From Megaleporinus macrocephalus (Eukaryota; Chordata; Actinopteri; Characiformes; Anostomidae), in NCBI GenBank assembly GCA_021613375.1, contig CM038704.1:3251637-3315636 (forward strand): a DNA stretch of 64,000 bases. The letters run 5' to 3'. Under the pieces are notes generated by a model. It searched no databases, was not told the origin of the DNA, and was given only the letters and a program-made list of their open reading frames with translations. The position numbers and the translations under genes were made by a program. Shown piece after piece: positions 35,000 through 47,461 of the stretch (the stretch's first letter is position 1; every line of letters begins with the position of its first letter).

Positions 35000-36260
35000 T
35001 TGTGCATAAACGACAAACAGAGGAGTGCTGGTCGGTATATCTGTGGATTAGTGTTTGGGGATCTGTTCTAAGTGAGTACAGACAATTTGGAGGCTGTTGG
35101 TTAAATGAAACTGTAATGTTTGGGTTTGGCCGAAAATGAATGGGATCGAGGGATGAATGAATGGGATCGAGGGATGAATAAATGGGAACGAGGGATGAAT
35201 AAACAACAAATAGAGGAGTGTGGGTCAGTGTGTCTGTGGATTAGTGTTCAGGGATCTGCCTTAAAAGAGTACATGCAGTTTGGAGGCTGTAGGTTAAATG
35301 AAACCATGAGGTTTAGATGTGACCAAAATGAATGGGACTCTATGGAAGGAAAGTGGGATGAATATATGACAAATAGAGGAATGAGGGTCAGTATGCTTGG
35401 AGACCTGCCCTGAGTTAGTACGAGCAGTTTTATGGCTATATGTTAATTAAACCCATAATGTTTGGGTGGGCTTGGAAATGAATGGGACCCTAGGGATGGA
35501 CTGAGGGACGAATAAACGATAGAGGAGTGTGGGTCAGTATGTCTGTGGATTGGAGGTTGAGGATCTGCTCTGAGTGAGTACAGGCAGTCTGGAGGCTGTA
35601 GGTTGAACGAAATGGTAATATTTAAGTTTGGCTGAAAATGAATGGGATACTATGGGAGGAACGAGGGATGAATAAACAACAAATAGAGGAGTGTGGGTCA
35701 GTATGTCTGTGGATCAAAGTTTGGAGGGTCTGCTCTGAGGGGGTTCAGGCAGTTTGCTGGTTTTAGGTTGAATAAAACTGTAACGTTTGAGTTTGGCTAA
35801 AAATTAATGAGATCCTATGGGAGGATCGAGGGATGATTAAATGACAAATAGAGGAGTGCGGGTCAGTATGTCTGTGGATTAGAGGTTGGGGATCTGCTCT
35901 GAGTGAGTGCAGACAGTTTGGAGGCTGTAAGGTAAGTAAAACCATGATGTTTGGGTGCGACCGAAAATGAATGGGATCCTATGGAGGGAACGAGGGATGA
36001 ATAAACAACAAATAGAGGAGTGTGGGTCAGTATGTCTGTAGATTAGAGTTGGGGGTTCTGCTCCGAGTGAGTACAAGCAGTTTGGAGGCTGTAGGTTGAA
36101 TGAAACCATAATGTTTGGGGTTGGCTGAAAATGAATAGGATCCTATGGGAAAAAAAGAGGGATGGAAAAAAAACAACAAACAAACGAGTGCAGGTCGAAC
36201 CAACACTACAGTCGTGGTCGGGGGTCTGTCCTGAGTCAGTGTATGTGAAACGGTGTCTTT
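35000..36260 (+). repeat. ~164-bp satellite-like tandem repeat
   Basis: Seven to eight diverged copies of a unit with AAATAGAGGAGTGTGGGTCA, GTATGTCTGTGGATTAG, GATCTGCTCTGAGTGAGTAC and AATGAATGGGATCCTATGGG. The anchor AAATAGAGGA occurs near 35208, 35370, 35518, 35681, 35845 and 36010, spacing 148-165 bp. A short GAATGGGATCGAGGGAT triplication lies at 35138-35200. Confidence 0.9.
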
Positions 36261-36879
36261 CTGCTGAGAAGTTTAGTAGATTGGCGTACACTTTTCTATC
36301 TTATTCATTCTCTATGGGGAAAAATCCAGAAAAAAATCAGTTGTTCCAGAAAAAATCTGGAATCCGTGCATCCGATCAAAAAACTTCATACAAGCATGAA
36401 TCACACAATAAGATCAGACACTCTGGAGCTGAAACCATGTTTATATTTTAGAAACAGTATAGTTCTAGAATAATAGGAGTTATTTATGCTCCCATGTTTC
36501 TCCCAACACATCACATACCAGCAGCTTTATGTCTGAACACTAAATACCAGCAGGTTCCAGCCTCACACATCCATCCTGGACTGGTTTGGAGCATCGAACA
36601 GTTAAGACAGCTGAAATATGACTGGTGGTCTCCTGCCCACCCTCCAGGATGTGTAACGGTCAGGGAAAATCCTCACAGCCTCCTTCTACTCCTCCCCTCC
36701 GGCAGGCGCTACAGAGTCCAGTACACTGAGACTGCCGGACACAGGAGCAGCTTCTTTCCTCATCCTCCTCATAAATAGGAGATCAGTGAAATGGTCTGCT
36801 GGACCAGAGCTGCTCCTGCTTTCACCCTGTTTCATTCACACACCGTATTAGACCATACATCACAGCTTCCTCCCCAGAC
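36261..36879. other. unique sequence, no gene seen
   Basis: Non-repetitive. 36590-36780 (CATCGAACAGTTAAGACAGC to CATCCTCCTCATAAATAGGA) resembles the 3' region of a decayed retroelement or gene fragment by feel only; I cannot assign it. Confidence 0.3.
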
Positions 36880-38095
36880 GAGTACCCGGAGTCTGTGTTT
36901 ACTGTTTATTATCTGTTTTAACAGTGTGTATATTGTTTATTGTCAGTATTTATTGTATGTATATTGTTTTTTGTCAGTATGTATAGTGTGTATATTGTTT
37001 ATTGTGAGTAATTATTGTGTGTATATTGTTTATTGTCAGTATTTATTGTATGTATATTGTTTTTTGTCAGTATGTATAGTGTGTATATTGTGAATTATCT
37101 GTATTTATAGCATGTATATTGTTATTGTGAGTAATTATTGTGTGTATATTGTTATTGTGAGTAATTATTGTGTGTATATTGTTTATTGTGAGTAATTATT
37201 GTGTGTATATTGTTTATTGTGAGTAATTATTGTGTGTATATTGTGAATTATCTGTATTGATAGTGTGTATATTGTTTATTGCCAGTATTTATTGTATGTA
37301 TATTGTTTTTTGTCAATATGTATAGTGTGTATATTGTGAATTATCTGTATTTATAGCATGTATATTGTTTATTGTGAGTAATTATTGTGTGTATATTGTG
37401 AATTATCTGTATTGATAGTGTGTATATTGTTTATTGTGAGTATGTATGTGTATATTGTTTATTTTCAGTATTTGTTGTATGTATATTGTTTATTGTATTT
37501 ATTGTGTGTATATTGTTTATTTTCAGTATTTATTGTGTGTATATTTTGAATTGTGAGTATTTATTGTGTGTATATTGTGAATTATCTGTATTGATAGTGT
37601 GTATATTGTTTATTGTGAGTATTTATGTGTATATTGTTTATTTTCAGTATTTGTTGTATGTATATTGCTTATTGTGAGTATTTATTGTGTGTATATTGTT
37701 TATTTTCAATATTTATTGTGTGTATATTGTGAATTGTGAGTATTTATTGTGTGTATATTTGGGAATTATCTGTATTGATAGTGTGTATATTGTTTATTGT
37801 AAGTATTTATGTGTATATTGTTTATTTTCAGTATTTGTTGTATGTATATTGTTTATTGTGAGTATTTATTGTGTGTATATTGTTTATTTTCAGTATTTAT
37901 TGTGTGTATGTTATGAATTGTGAGTATTTATTGTGTGTATATTGTGAATTATCTGTACTGATAGTGTGTATATTGTTTATTTTCAGTATTTATTGTGTGT
38001 ATGTTATGAATTGTGAGTATTTATTGTGTGTATATTGTGAATTATCTGTATTGATAGTGTGTATATTGTTTATTTTCTGTATTTACTGTTATATT
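36880..38095 (+). repeat. AT-rich minisatellite (TGTGTATATTGTTTATTGTG)n
   Basis: Variable-length units, 25-37 bp, combining GTGTGTATATTGTTTATTGT, GAGTATTTATT and GAATTATCTGTATTGATA. Units alternate in higher-order strings. Open frames rich in Tyr, Cys, Ile and Val across it are repeat translations. Confidence 0.93.
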
Positions 38096-38724
38096 TAGCT
38101 TGGTCTTTATCCTCTTGCAGGGCTGTAGCTGCAGTAACATTGACTAGAGCAAAATTTACATTAATAAAGATATAAGTATTAGTGATTGATTCCTACTCGA
38201 TTTTCAAAACGAGGCTACCAAAGCGTTTATGGAGCGTTACTGCGATGGATAATACAGTAATTACTGGTAACACTTCCTATGAGTGCTGTATTTATAAAGC
38301 TTTGTAAATGCATCTATAAGGCATCATAGGACATGCATAATACTTTATAAGGCTAATCATAAGCCTATGTAATTGATAATAAGCTGTTATAGTGACAGTC
38401 ATAGCACTTTGTGACTTCATAACATCAGGTTTCATAATGCAATATAGCATATTTGATAATATATGATAATTATAAGCTTCTGGTATATTAACAGACCCAG
38501 ACACACACGAGCTCTCACAAGCTTATAACCTGACACAGCACTCTATAACAAAACTCTACACAATGTTCTTATGCACAGATGTTATAATACATTATTAAGC
38601 CTTACTGTATGAAGTCCTATAGCCTGGCTTTATAAAGCATGATACATTTAATTATAACTACTAATTAAAAATAAACATACAAGCTCATTCATGCCTCATT
38701 TAAACACTTATAATGCATTTGAAT
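38096..38724. other. AT-rich non-coding, no gene seen
   Basis: AT-rich, with text at 38250-38700 (CATAGGACATGCATAATACT, TTTCATAATGCAATATAGCA) partly repeated near 41270-41450 (GCACTTTGTGACTTCA appears in both), so this is an interspersed repeat fragment. Confidence 0.4.
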
Positions 38725-39842
38725 TAGAGATGGACCGATCAGTGTTCTTTCAGCACGATAGAGGGCGGGGCTATATGCCACGGCAGGGCTACATATTATT
38801 AGCACAAGCAAGTCATGAAACATGGTCTAAACTGGTTTATTACCATTTTTAACGAGCTCATATGAAACAGTATAATATTTTAACTAAATCAGAAGTTGGT
38901 CTATGTGGGAGTAAACCGCTTGATAAGCTCCAGAAGAGCCACATCTGAAAAGTATCTCTACTAGGAACAGCAGAGCGTGGATCCAGGTGGAACATTAAGC
39001 AGCAGAATGGACGTCTTCTACAGCCGAGAAGATCTGCTTATCTAGAACTATAAACTCAATCACTCTGGCTGTGGTTCTTTAGCTCTCTGGCTGTTTCTGC
39101 TGCTGTTCTGTTCGTACCGGTCAGATCTGGTCTGTAGGTGTTCTGGGTTATTTGTTTTGTGTTAGCTGTGTGTACTAGCTCTGCTGTTTACTGATACTCA
39201 CTGTGTTCAGCTGTGTGGTGTCTCTGAAGTGTGTATCTGATTAGTGTGTTAAATGTCTTTGTCTTGGTTCCCGTGAGAGACGCTGATGTTACTAATTTTA
39301 CAGATGTTATAAACTGTCCTGGATGAGTCTGATTCACATACGGTAACAAACTGCCAGACGGACGATGTTTTCTTTCCACACATGCGGTGGACTCTTAAAC
39401 TGTTTGCGCGAGGCTGCTGCTTTAGTCAGTCTGTTGAGAAAAAAAAACGGTATGTGTTTCCACCTAGTGGTTCAGATAGGAATTGCAGGGAGCTGGCCGG
39501 AGGGGGTTTCACACAGGGCACCTCTTCGTGGATGAAACACTAGCTGGAAATACAGAAATTAGGCTAATTTGCTTAACACCATCGATCGGCTCTCGAGATC
39601 GGCCGATCGCCAATCACATATTTTGAAAAAAAATCGGCCGATACCGATACATAGCCAATCAATCCTTTAATCTCTATTTAGATAGATAGATAACACTTTA
39701 TTGTCAGATTCATAGGCTCATTTGTTTAACGCCATTGTTCGGCTCTCGGAATCGGCTAAATTGGAGAAATATCGGTCGATCGCATATTTTGATTAAAAAT
39801 CGGCTGATACCGATACATAGCCGATCGATTCTACCATCTCTA
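38725..39842. mobile_element. hAT-like non-autonomous element with duplicated right end
   Basis: The left end TAGAGATGGACCGATC (38725) and right end, reading inward TAGAGATGGTAGAATCG (39842), are terminal inverted repeats of the TAGRGATGnnCCGAT type I associate with hAT elements. The 8 bases outside are ATTTGAAT and ATTATAAT, matching at 6 of 8, as expected for a decayed 8-bp target duplication. The right-end module (CGGCTCTCG...GGCCGATACCGATACATAGC) occurs twice, at about 39581-39678 and 39731-39842, with a GATA microsatellite between. No transposase frame is present. Confidence 0.7.
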
Positions 39843-40437
39843 ATTATAATAAGTGGATTCATAAGGCTTACCCAGTTATTAATGATTAAATGTTTATGAT
39901 TATAGATACACTTTAGATCCCCAGATAAGTTCTAATGAAAGGCAGATTTAATACATAGTGAACAAAACATTTATAGGAATCTAAATTTCATTACTGTACA
40001 TCTAACTTAATTAACCTTTAACGGAACCACAGTACAGCATGTCTTAACGGCAAATAACGGTAATGGGGACATGGCCCTCTCGTTTTAATGAACTTAATCT
40101 GTCATATGACATCTGCTGGCGTGTTTATGACATCCTTATGTCAGTGTCATGTAGCGGAGAGGAAGATAAATGCTACCATAGTGTCTTATTTGACGGTGTA
40201 AGAAAAAACTCCTATTAAGCGTTCATTAAAATAAAGTGTCACCGTTATTGTTCATCTGCGACAGAGAAGCTGAAGTGCCTGCAGTTCTTCATGAACATGT
40301 CTGAGGATGAATGTGCTGCAATCTTCCTGTTACAATAAGCAGCTGCAGCGTAATCTATACAACGTCAGAGCCATAAAACAATTTTAACATGATGATGTAT
40401 TAGCCTGAGCTTTGATTGTACAGCTCAGAAGTGCGTA
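39843..40437. other. unique AT-rich sequence, no gene seen
   Basis: No tandem repeat or exon recognised. Confidence 0.35.
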
Positions 40438-40940
40438 TACACTACCACACAAAAGTTTAGAATTTCATTTCATGCAATTTTCATGTAATTCACAAACAAT
40501 ATTGTTCATTTCACAATTAATGTAAGTGTATCAGATGATTTTTAAAGAATATAAATGTTTGTATTAAAGTCTATTTTTGTATAGAGGCTTATTTTGCATA
40601 TAGTCTATTATCAGTAATTCTCAGTCCTCTGTCTAAATCTCCTGGTACGACCACCAATCCAAGTTAAGGATGTTATTGGGCTAATTGGTTGTTAGGACAC
40701 TCTTGATCAATTGTGATCACAGCTGAAAAACATTCTACTAATAAGTGAGTATAAAAGGGAACAACATTCTAGGTTAGTTTAGTATCTGAAGATCAGCAGT
40801 TGATGGCTTGCTGACCGACTCACAATGACCAGAAAGAAACAACTTTCTTTAGAGACGCGTCAGTCCATTGTTGTGTTAAGGAAGAAGATACTCCATTGAA
40901 CACAAGAACATTTCACTGTGATCCCAAACTTTTGAGTATA
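40438..40940 (+). mobile_element. internally deleted Tc1-like element with transposase start
   Basis: The left end has TACACTACCACACAAAAGTTT and the right end CCCAAACTTTTGAGTATATA, imperfect inverted termini of Tc1-like type. At 40825 an ATG opens MTRKKQLSLETRQSIVVLRK, the expected amino terminus of a Tc1-like transposase, which runs only 24 codons to a stop (about 40897) where nearly all of the gene has been deleted. Such a copy could move only if a related transposase acts in trans. Confidence 0.75.
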
Positions 40941-41480
40941 TATATATGTGTGTGAGGTGTGAGAGAGTGTGTTTCAGTGATTAGGAAGGGGAGAACGACT
41001 TCCTGGCATGTTGTTTACTAATAAAATCTCCGGTTGGCATTCAGATGGAGCCGGGTCCTCTTCCTGACGAGCCTGGCATTTATACTTAATTAGGAAAACA
41101 CTCAGCTCTACTGAACTTCTAATTACTCACTATTCAGCCTGCCAATAAGCGTGACCCGACCCGGCCGCCAACCTGATCTGATATCAGTGCCATTAAAGGT
41201 GCAGTGTATCAGAAAAGACTCCTGCGAGCGTCTCCCCGGCTCGTACAACTCCGCTCCACTGCGGCATTACTAAGGCATTATATGGAATACATAATTGTTT
41301 ACAAAGTCATAAGCCTATATGACTGCTAATACATTGTTATAGCACTTTGTGACTTCAGAATATCAGGTTTCATTATGTATTAATAATATATGTTCGTAAG
41401 GTCATTGTAACCATGTTATTACATGCTTTACAAAGCCTCTGGTATATTAACAGAACCAGGTGTACTTCCAGGTGAACAGT
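40941..41480. other. interspersed repeat fragment, no gene seen
   Basis: 41085-41220 (ATTACTCACTATTCAGCCTG, CAATAAGCGTGACCCG) is repeated near 42090-42200, and 41330-41450 resembles 38380-38480. These are pieces of one interspersed repeat. No exon. Confidence 0.45.
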
Positions 41481-41955
41481 TGCTGGCATGGCTGGATTAC
41501 TGACCGGGCCAGTGGGGCCGGGGCCCTTTAGGTCAGGGGGCCCAAAACATTTTGCAATGCCTATCAACATTTATAATACAACATTTTTTTTTCTGAGGGC
41601 CCTCTATATTAAGGAGCCTCTGACTTTTAGGGACTTTGACCCCGGGCCTCTTGGGGGCCTTAGCCATGCTTTTGGGCCCTAGCCATTTTTGGGGGCCCTA
41701 GCCATGCTTTTGGGCCCCTTTTGAAAATGGATGAAGCATTGTGGCACTGCTCTGACTTCGACTTCTGGCTATTAGGGCTCCTAGGAAAGAGGGTTACATA
41801 CTTTTAGAGGGCCCTGGTTATGAAAGCCCCTACCAGGGGGCCCTAGAGAAGAACAGGGCATACTATTAGAGGGCCCTTGATCGCGAGGGGCCCGGGTTGG
41901 GGGGCTTATCCAAAGAGTTGCCCAGGGCCCGGACTATGGTTGTTGGGTATAATTA
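41481..41955. repeat. GGGCCC-rich interspersed repeat
   Basis: Densely populated with GGGCCC palindromes and short duplications such as TAGCCATGCTTTTGGGCC (about 41660 and 41700). It is inserted between two halves of the interspersed repeat of 41085/42090. Family unknown; no coding sequence. Confidence 0.6.
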
Positions 41956-42194
41956 CCTCCCAGACAAGGAAGAACAAGAAATCTCACAAGCATGTAATGA
42001 CCTGGCAGAGCGCTCTATAACAGTAGTAATGTTCTTATAAACAGATATTATAAAGCATTATAAAGCCTGGCATTTATTCTTAATTAGAAAAACACTGACT
42101 ATTCAGCCTGCCAATAAGCGTGACCCGGCCCTGCCGCCAGCCTGATCTGATATCAGTAACATCAATGCTTCTACGAGTGCCTCTCTGGCTCGTA

Positions 42195-42560
42195 CAACTC
42201 TGCTCCACTCCGCTTCTCAGCACTGCAGTGACACTGACGTGGTGCTGGTGTGAGTAGATCAGACACAGCAGCGCTACTGGAGTGTTTAAACACTGTGTCC
42301 ACTCACTGCCCACTCTATTAGACACTCCTACTACTTGCTGGTTCACCTTGTAGATGATAGCTGTGTTGGTCATTCTCTAGTCCTTCATCAGTGATCATAG
42401 GATTTCGCTGATCCACTCACACCAGCACAACAAACACTAACACACCTTCACCACATCAGTGTCACTGCAGTGTTGATAATGACCCACCACCCAAATAGTA
42501 CCTGCTCTATGGTGGTCCTGTGAGGGTCCTGATCATTGAAGAACAGGATGGAAGGGGATT
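42195..42560 (+). mobile_element. family A element, diverged
   Basis: Contains CACTGCAGTGACACTGACGT, TGGAGTGTTTAAACACTGTG, ACTCCTACTACTTGCTGG and ATGGTGGTCCTGTGAGGGTC in the canonical order, more diverged than the other copies, so older. Confidence 0.85.
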
Positions 42561-43244
42561 AACAATGTATGCAGTGAAGTTTAGAGGTTTTGGGGCTGTA
42601 GTAACAGGACAGATTTGGGTGATTTCTAGTGTTACCAACTAAAGAAGTTAATCTGCACTACTTTTATAATACTTTATGAAGGTCTTGGCTGACCGGCTGC
42701 CTCGGGGTATGTAGAAAAATGTATACATTTCTGAAACATTCTTTCAAACCTCATATATTACAAATCAGTTTTTTTACAAATAGTTTACACTTTTAGACTT
42801 GAAGCTGTAACCAGTTTATTCCGCTTGTAATAGTGAGTTAACAGAAGAATAGTTACTGTTTTTCACACTTAAATTTAAGCTTAGCTCAACGTACTTCAGG
42901 TTAATCTGGTTACTAACTTACGACTGTTTATATGCAGCATTTATTATTAATTCAATATTTCAATGAATAGGATTTAGTTATATACTGCAATTAATAAATT
43001 GTACAAATAATATACAAACTTTCTGTACTTTTATCTTTTTACAGACATTCTCTTTGTTCTATAGCCCATATAGTATAACATATAATCCCCTAACACCCTT
43101 AATTGGAAGTTGTGCTAGTTATTTTGGATAATTTTACACTGTTAGCTTTATCACTAATTCAACAGTTACATGATTTGGAGTTATATACTATAATTAGTAA
43201 ATTGTACAGATAACTATGTACAAAAATATATACTTTTATCTATT
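42561..43244. repeat. AT-rich repeat modules leading into the 19/21-bp array
   Basis: Two related ~190-bp modules (about 42950-43085 and 43125-43260) share GATTTGGAGTTATATACT, AATTAGTAAATTGTACA and ACTTTTATCT, each ending in CATATAGTACAACA-like text. The same module recurs at about 45950-46280 and 46470-46615. Confidence 0.75.
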
Positions 43245-44662
43245 TAGTCATTGCTGTAGTCTATATAATACAACATTTAGACCATATAGTACAACATGTA
43301 GTCCATATAGTACAACATAGTCTATATAGTACAACATAGTCCATATAGTACACCATATAGTCTATATAGTACAACATATAGTCCATATAGTACAACATAG
43401 TCTAAATAGTACAACATAGTCTATATAGTACAACATACTATATGGACTATGTAACATTTACATTACATTACATTACATTTATGGCTAAATGCCGTAAATG
43501 TAATGTAAATGTAGTCCATATAGTACAACATAGTCCATATAGTACACCATATAGTCTATATAGTACAACATATAGACCATATAGTACAACATATAGTCCA
43601 TATAGTACAACATATAGTCCATATAGTACAACATATAGTCCATATAGTACAACATAGTCCATATAGTACACCATATAGTCTATATAGTACAACATATAGA
43701 CCATATAGTACACCATATAGTCTATATAGTACAACATATAGTCCATATAGTATAACATAGTCTAAATAGTACAACATAGTCCATATAGTACAACATACTA
43801 TATGGACTATGTAACATTTACATTACATTACATTACATTTATGGCTAAATGCCGTAAATGTAATGTAAATGTAGTCCATATAGTACAACATAGTCCATAT
43901 AGTACACCATATAGTCTATATAGTACAACATATAGTCCATATAGTACAACACATAGTCTATATAGTGCACTATAATCCATATAGTACAACATATAGTCCA
44001 TATAGTACAACATAGTCCATATAGTACAACATATAGACAACATAGTAAAACATAATCCATACAGTACAACATAATCCATATAGTACAAGATAGTCAATAT
44101 AGTACAACATAGTCTATATAGTACAACATATAGACAACATAGTAAAACATAATCCATATAGTACAAGATAGTCAATATAGTACAACATAGTCTATATAGT
44201 ACAACATATAGACAACATAGTAAAACATAATCCATATAGTACAACATAATCCATATAGTACAACATATAGACAACATAGTAAAACATAATCCATACAGTA
44301 CAACATAATCCATATAGTACAAGATAGTCAATATAGTACAACATAGTCTATATAGTACAACATATAGACAACATAGTAAAACATAATCCATATAGTACAA
44401 CATAGTCTATATAGTACAACATAGTCTATATAGTACAACATAGTCTATATAGTACAACATGGTCTATATAGTACAACATAGTCTATATAGTACAACATAG
44501 TCTATATAGTACAACATGGTCTATATAGTACAACATGGTCTATATAGTACAACATGGTCTATATAGTACAACATAGTCTATATAGTACAACATAGTCTAT
44601 ATAGTACAACATGGTCTATATAGTACAACATGGTCTATATAGTACAACATGGTCTATATAGT
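43245..44662. repeat. 19/21-bp minisatellite with embedded hairpin
   Basis: Units of 19 bp (AGTCTATATAGTACAACAT) and 21 bp (CATATAGTCCATATAGTACAA) in mixed order; CTATATAG in each is palindromic. A ~360-bp block is duplicated: the segment with GTAACATTTACATTACATTA occurs at about 43448 and 43808, each time forming an inverted pair with CGTAAATGTAATGTAAATG. Tyr/Leu/Cys-rich translations on the minus strand are artefacts. Confidence 0.93.
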
Positions 44663-45660
44663 CCATGATACATATATGCACCTTGAGATTTGATGACCAC
44701 TTTCCAAATTTGAGGCATTCTGTTCATTCCTGCTGTAGCTCGATTAAAACTTACTAAACTTACTTTATAGATTAATTAACTTAATAACTTGATTATTTCT
44801 TAAATTACTTTTCTATTTACAGTCATTCCTGTTGTTCTACAGTCCATATAGTACAACATATAGTCCATATAGTACAACATGTCTAAATTAGCAAATCAGG
44901 GAGCGCTACAAGGCAGCGAGTCCTGAATTGATGTCTTTTTGGCACATGCACGCTCCACTGGCACTGTCCTGTGACCTTCGAGAGCCTTTGTAGCCTTGGG
45001 CATCCTTAAATTCTGGTGTTGGTCATGTATGTTTCCTCGAATAGCGTCAGCAGCAGCGGCAGCGCGGTCTGTGAGCTTGAGCTACGAAATGAAAGAGAAA
45101 CGTCCTCCGCTGTGACGAGCTGTCTAATTTTAACCGTCAAGTCAGCGGCTGCGCGCCTGCGGCTATTCGCGCGCGAGCAGGAATTCCAACATTCCAGCTG
45201 TCTAATTAAGATTTTTCAGATTTACCCAAGCTAACGAGGAGCCATAGCTAACACGCGCACATAAATTTAGGGTGTGTGGGTGCGCGGCGGCGTCCCCGCG
45301 TTCACCACAGCTCTAAAGCAGAAGCTTTAATATGGCCTTTCTCTAAAAACAGCCTAATTAAATAAAGCGCCGCAGCTATTATCATGCTAATATCACTTCA
45401 GATAGAAAGCATTAGGGCGCTTTAGCCGCGCCGTAGCCGCCATAGCACTTTGTTCTACACGGCAAACTGTAATCCTCTTAGATCCCGTGGCCTAAAAAGG
45501 GCCCGGCGTATCGCTGGTGTGTGAATCCCTGGAGCCGGGCCTTCTAAAGTCTTATTGAACTTCACAAGCTCGCATTAGATCACAGCTCAGAAGCCGGCTT
45601 CGCCCCAATTAGCCGTTTCAGCACCCTCTCTTTGCTACTGATGCCCGGAACACGGTACTG
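44663..45660. other. unique sequence, possible conserved non-coding DNA
   Basis: A remnant of the 19-bp unit occurs at about 44840-44880. 45010-45660 is non-repetitive, with an AT-rich homeobox-like block (CAGCCTAATTAAATAAAGCG, TCATGCTAATATCAC) and GC-rich flanks. The 72-codon frame at 45016-45234 has no recognised domain. Confidence 0.3.
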
Positions 45661-45829
45661 ATTCTCCGAGGGTCAAAAGGTCAAACCGGGAGCCAAAGCC
45701 AATTTGCACTGATGAATGCAGATTCGTTGCACTGCAGAACTTTTCCAGCAACCGGGCGAGTAATGAGGGGAGTCGGACACGCGGGCCTTTTACAGTTTTT
45801 ACAAGTTATAAAATTCAACACATGCACCT
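45661..45829 (+). repeat. direct repeat, copy 1, flanking an LTR-like segment
   Basis: About 170 bp that recur at 47288-47461 in the same orientation, with AGCCAAAGCCAATT, AATGAGGGGAGTCGGACACG and CGGGCCTTTTAC preserved. The 1.46-kb interval includes the LTR-like sequence and a repeat module. Confidence 0.9.
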
Positions 45830-46639
45830 CAGCACGCTGACCGGGCAGGTTCTGTGTCTCTCTCGTTAGGGTTTCTGCTCTTACAGGACATCATCTCCTG
45901 GAACTAAACTCCTGACTTCACTGCATCACCTATACCATAAACTGTAGTTATTTTGGATAATTCTACTCTGTTATCTTTATTATTCATTCAACATTTAAAT
46001 GATTTGGAGTTTTATACTGTAATTAGTAGGGATATAATGACACACTCATGATTTTTTTTTATTAAGTCAAACTGACCACAAATTATGACTCACTAAGTAT
46101 CCTTTTATTATTTATCTACAACAAAACATATGGGCATCAATTATTAACTGTCTTGCGATGCATCGTTGCTTCCCTAGTAATTTGTAAATTTTATAAATTA
46201 TATACAAAAATTCTATACTAAATAATTCTATATCTTTTTACAGTCATTCTTGTTGTACTAGAGTCACATATAGAACATCATATCGTCCATATAGTACATG
46301 ATACACATATATACCATGAGATTTGATGACTTTTTTCTAAATATGAGGCATAGCTTCACTCAAACTTATTGAACTCCCTTTATAGATTCACCTGAACCCA
46401 AACAGGCTTCATACTGTTAAACATGTTAGTGTTTCTTATGTGGCCGGCCGACTTCAATGTATCATTTATACCCTAAACTGTAGTTATTTTGGATAATTCT
46501 ACTTTTTATTATTCATTCAACATTTAAATTATTTGGAATTATATACTGTGATTAGTCAATTTTACAGATAATTATATACAAAAATTCTATACTTTTATAT
46601 TTTTATAGTAATTTTATATTGTGTCTCATCTTCCTGTCT

Positions 46640-47264
46640 CCGCCCCTCACCTGTTTCCTGTTTGTGTTCCCTCTCATTTACCAGATGGTCCTTGTTCAGT
46701 GTTTTCCCCTGTCCCTTTTTAATACCCCTCGCACCTAGACCACCATGCGTGGGATTGAACGTAACTTTGTATGTTCAAACTAAGTCTCTTGTTTATCTCT
46801 ATCCATGCCATGCCAAGTTAAGGTATACCCAGGCACGCTACTTCAAGCCAAGCCTTCCTGGCTACACCACGCTTAGTGCAGACCAGACAAGTTCTGTGTT
46901 TCGTTGCGCACACACATGCTCACTAACTCTGTCCTCTCTGCTCTTACAGGACATTATCTGCTAGAACTAAGCTCCACTGAGGGAATCTTCTCTAACCACT
47001 GCTCTTACAGGAAACCAACACCTGGAATCTCCAGTCCAAGCTCGGGTAACGACCCATTGCTGTCTACCTTCTACTCTGCTTAGCCTGCCCGCCTGGGTAT
47101 CTCCGTTGGGCCCCCCTGGGTATCTCCGTTGGGCCCCCCTGGTTTCCTGGCTATCACACCTCCGTCCTGCCCAGTACTCTGCTCATGGTTTTTTCACTGT
47201 TGTCTCAATACAACAGCCTGCTTATGGATCTTACATTTGCCTCTGAGTCTTGTGAATCGTTACA
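46640..47264 (+). mobile_element. LTR-like segment
   Basis: The 3' end (ACAGCCTGCTTATGGATCTT to GTGAATCGTTACA) is the same type as the solo LTR at 25987-26733 read on the minus strand. Inside, GTATCTCCGTTGGGCCCCCC is tandemly duplicated at 47098 and 47119. The 5' end and target duplication were not identified. A partial copy of its CTGCTCTTACAGGACAT region also lies at 45880-45910. Confidence 0.6.
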
Positions 47265-47287
47265 ATGACACACATATGCCCTGTGGG

Positions 47288-47461
47288 ATTCTCTGAGGGT
47301 CCAAAGGTCAAACTGGGAGCCAAAGCCAATTAGCACTGATGAACAGTGCTACAGTGAACAGTGAAATCCGGCAACCGAGCTCATAATGAGGGGAGTCGGA
47401 CACGCGGGCCTTTTACGGTTTTTATTAAGTTACAAGTTATAAAATTCAACACGTATGCACC
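47288..47461 (+). repeat. direct repeat, copy 2
   Basis: Partner of 45661-45829, with a small rearrangement (ACAGTGCTACAGTGAACAGTG) in the middle. Confidence 0.9.

Noticed and set aside
36791..38098. Cys/Tyr/Ile-rich open frames resembling membrane proteins
   Set aside because: Translation of the TGTGTATATTG minisatellite in several frames.
43468..44403. 96-191 codon Tyr/Leu-rich membrane-like frames
   Set aside because: Translation of the 19/21-bp minisatellite.
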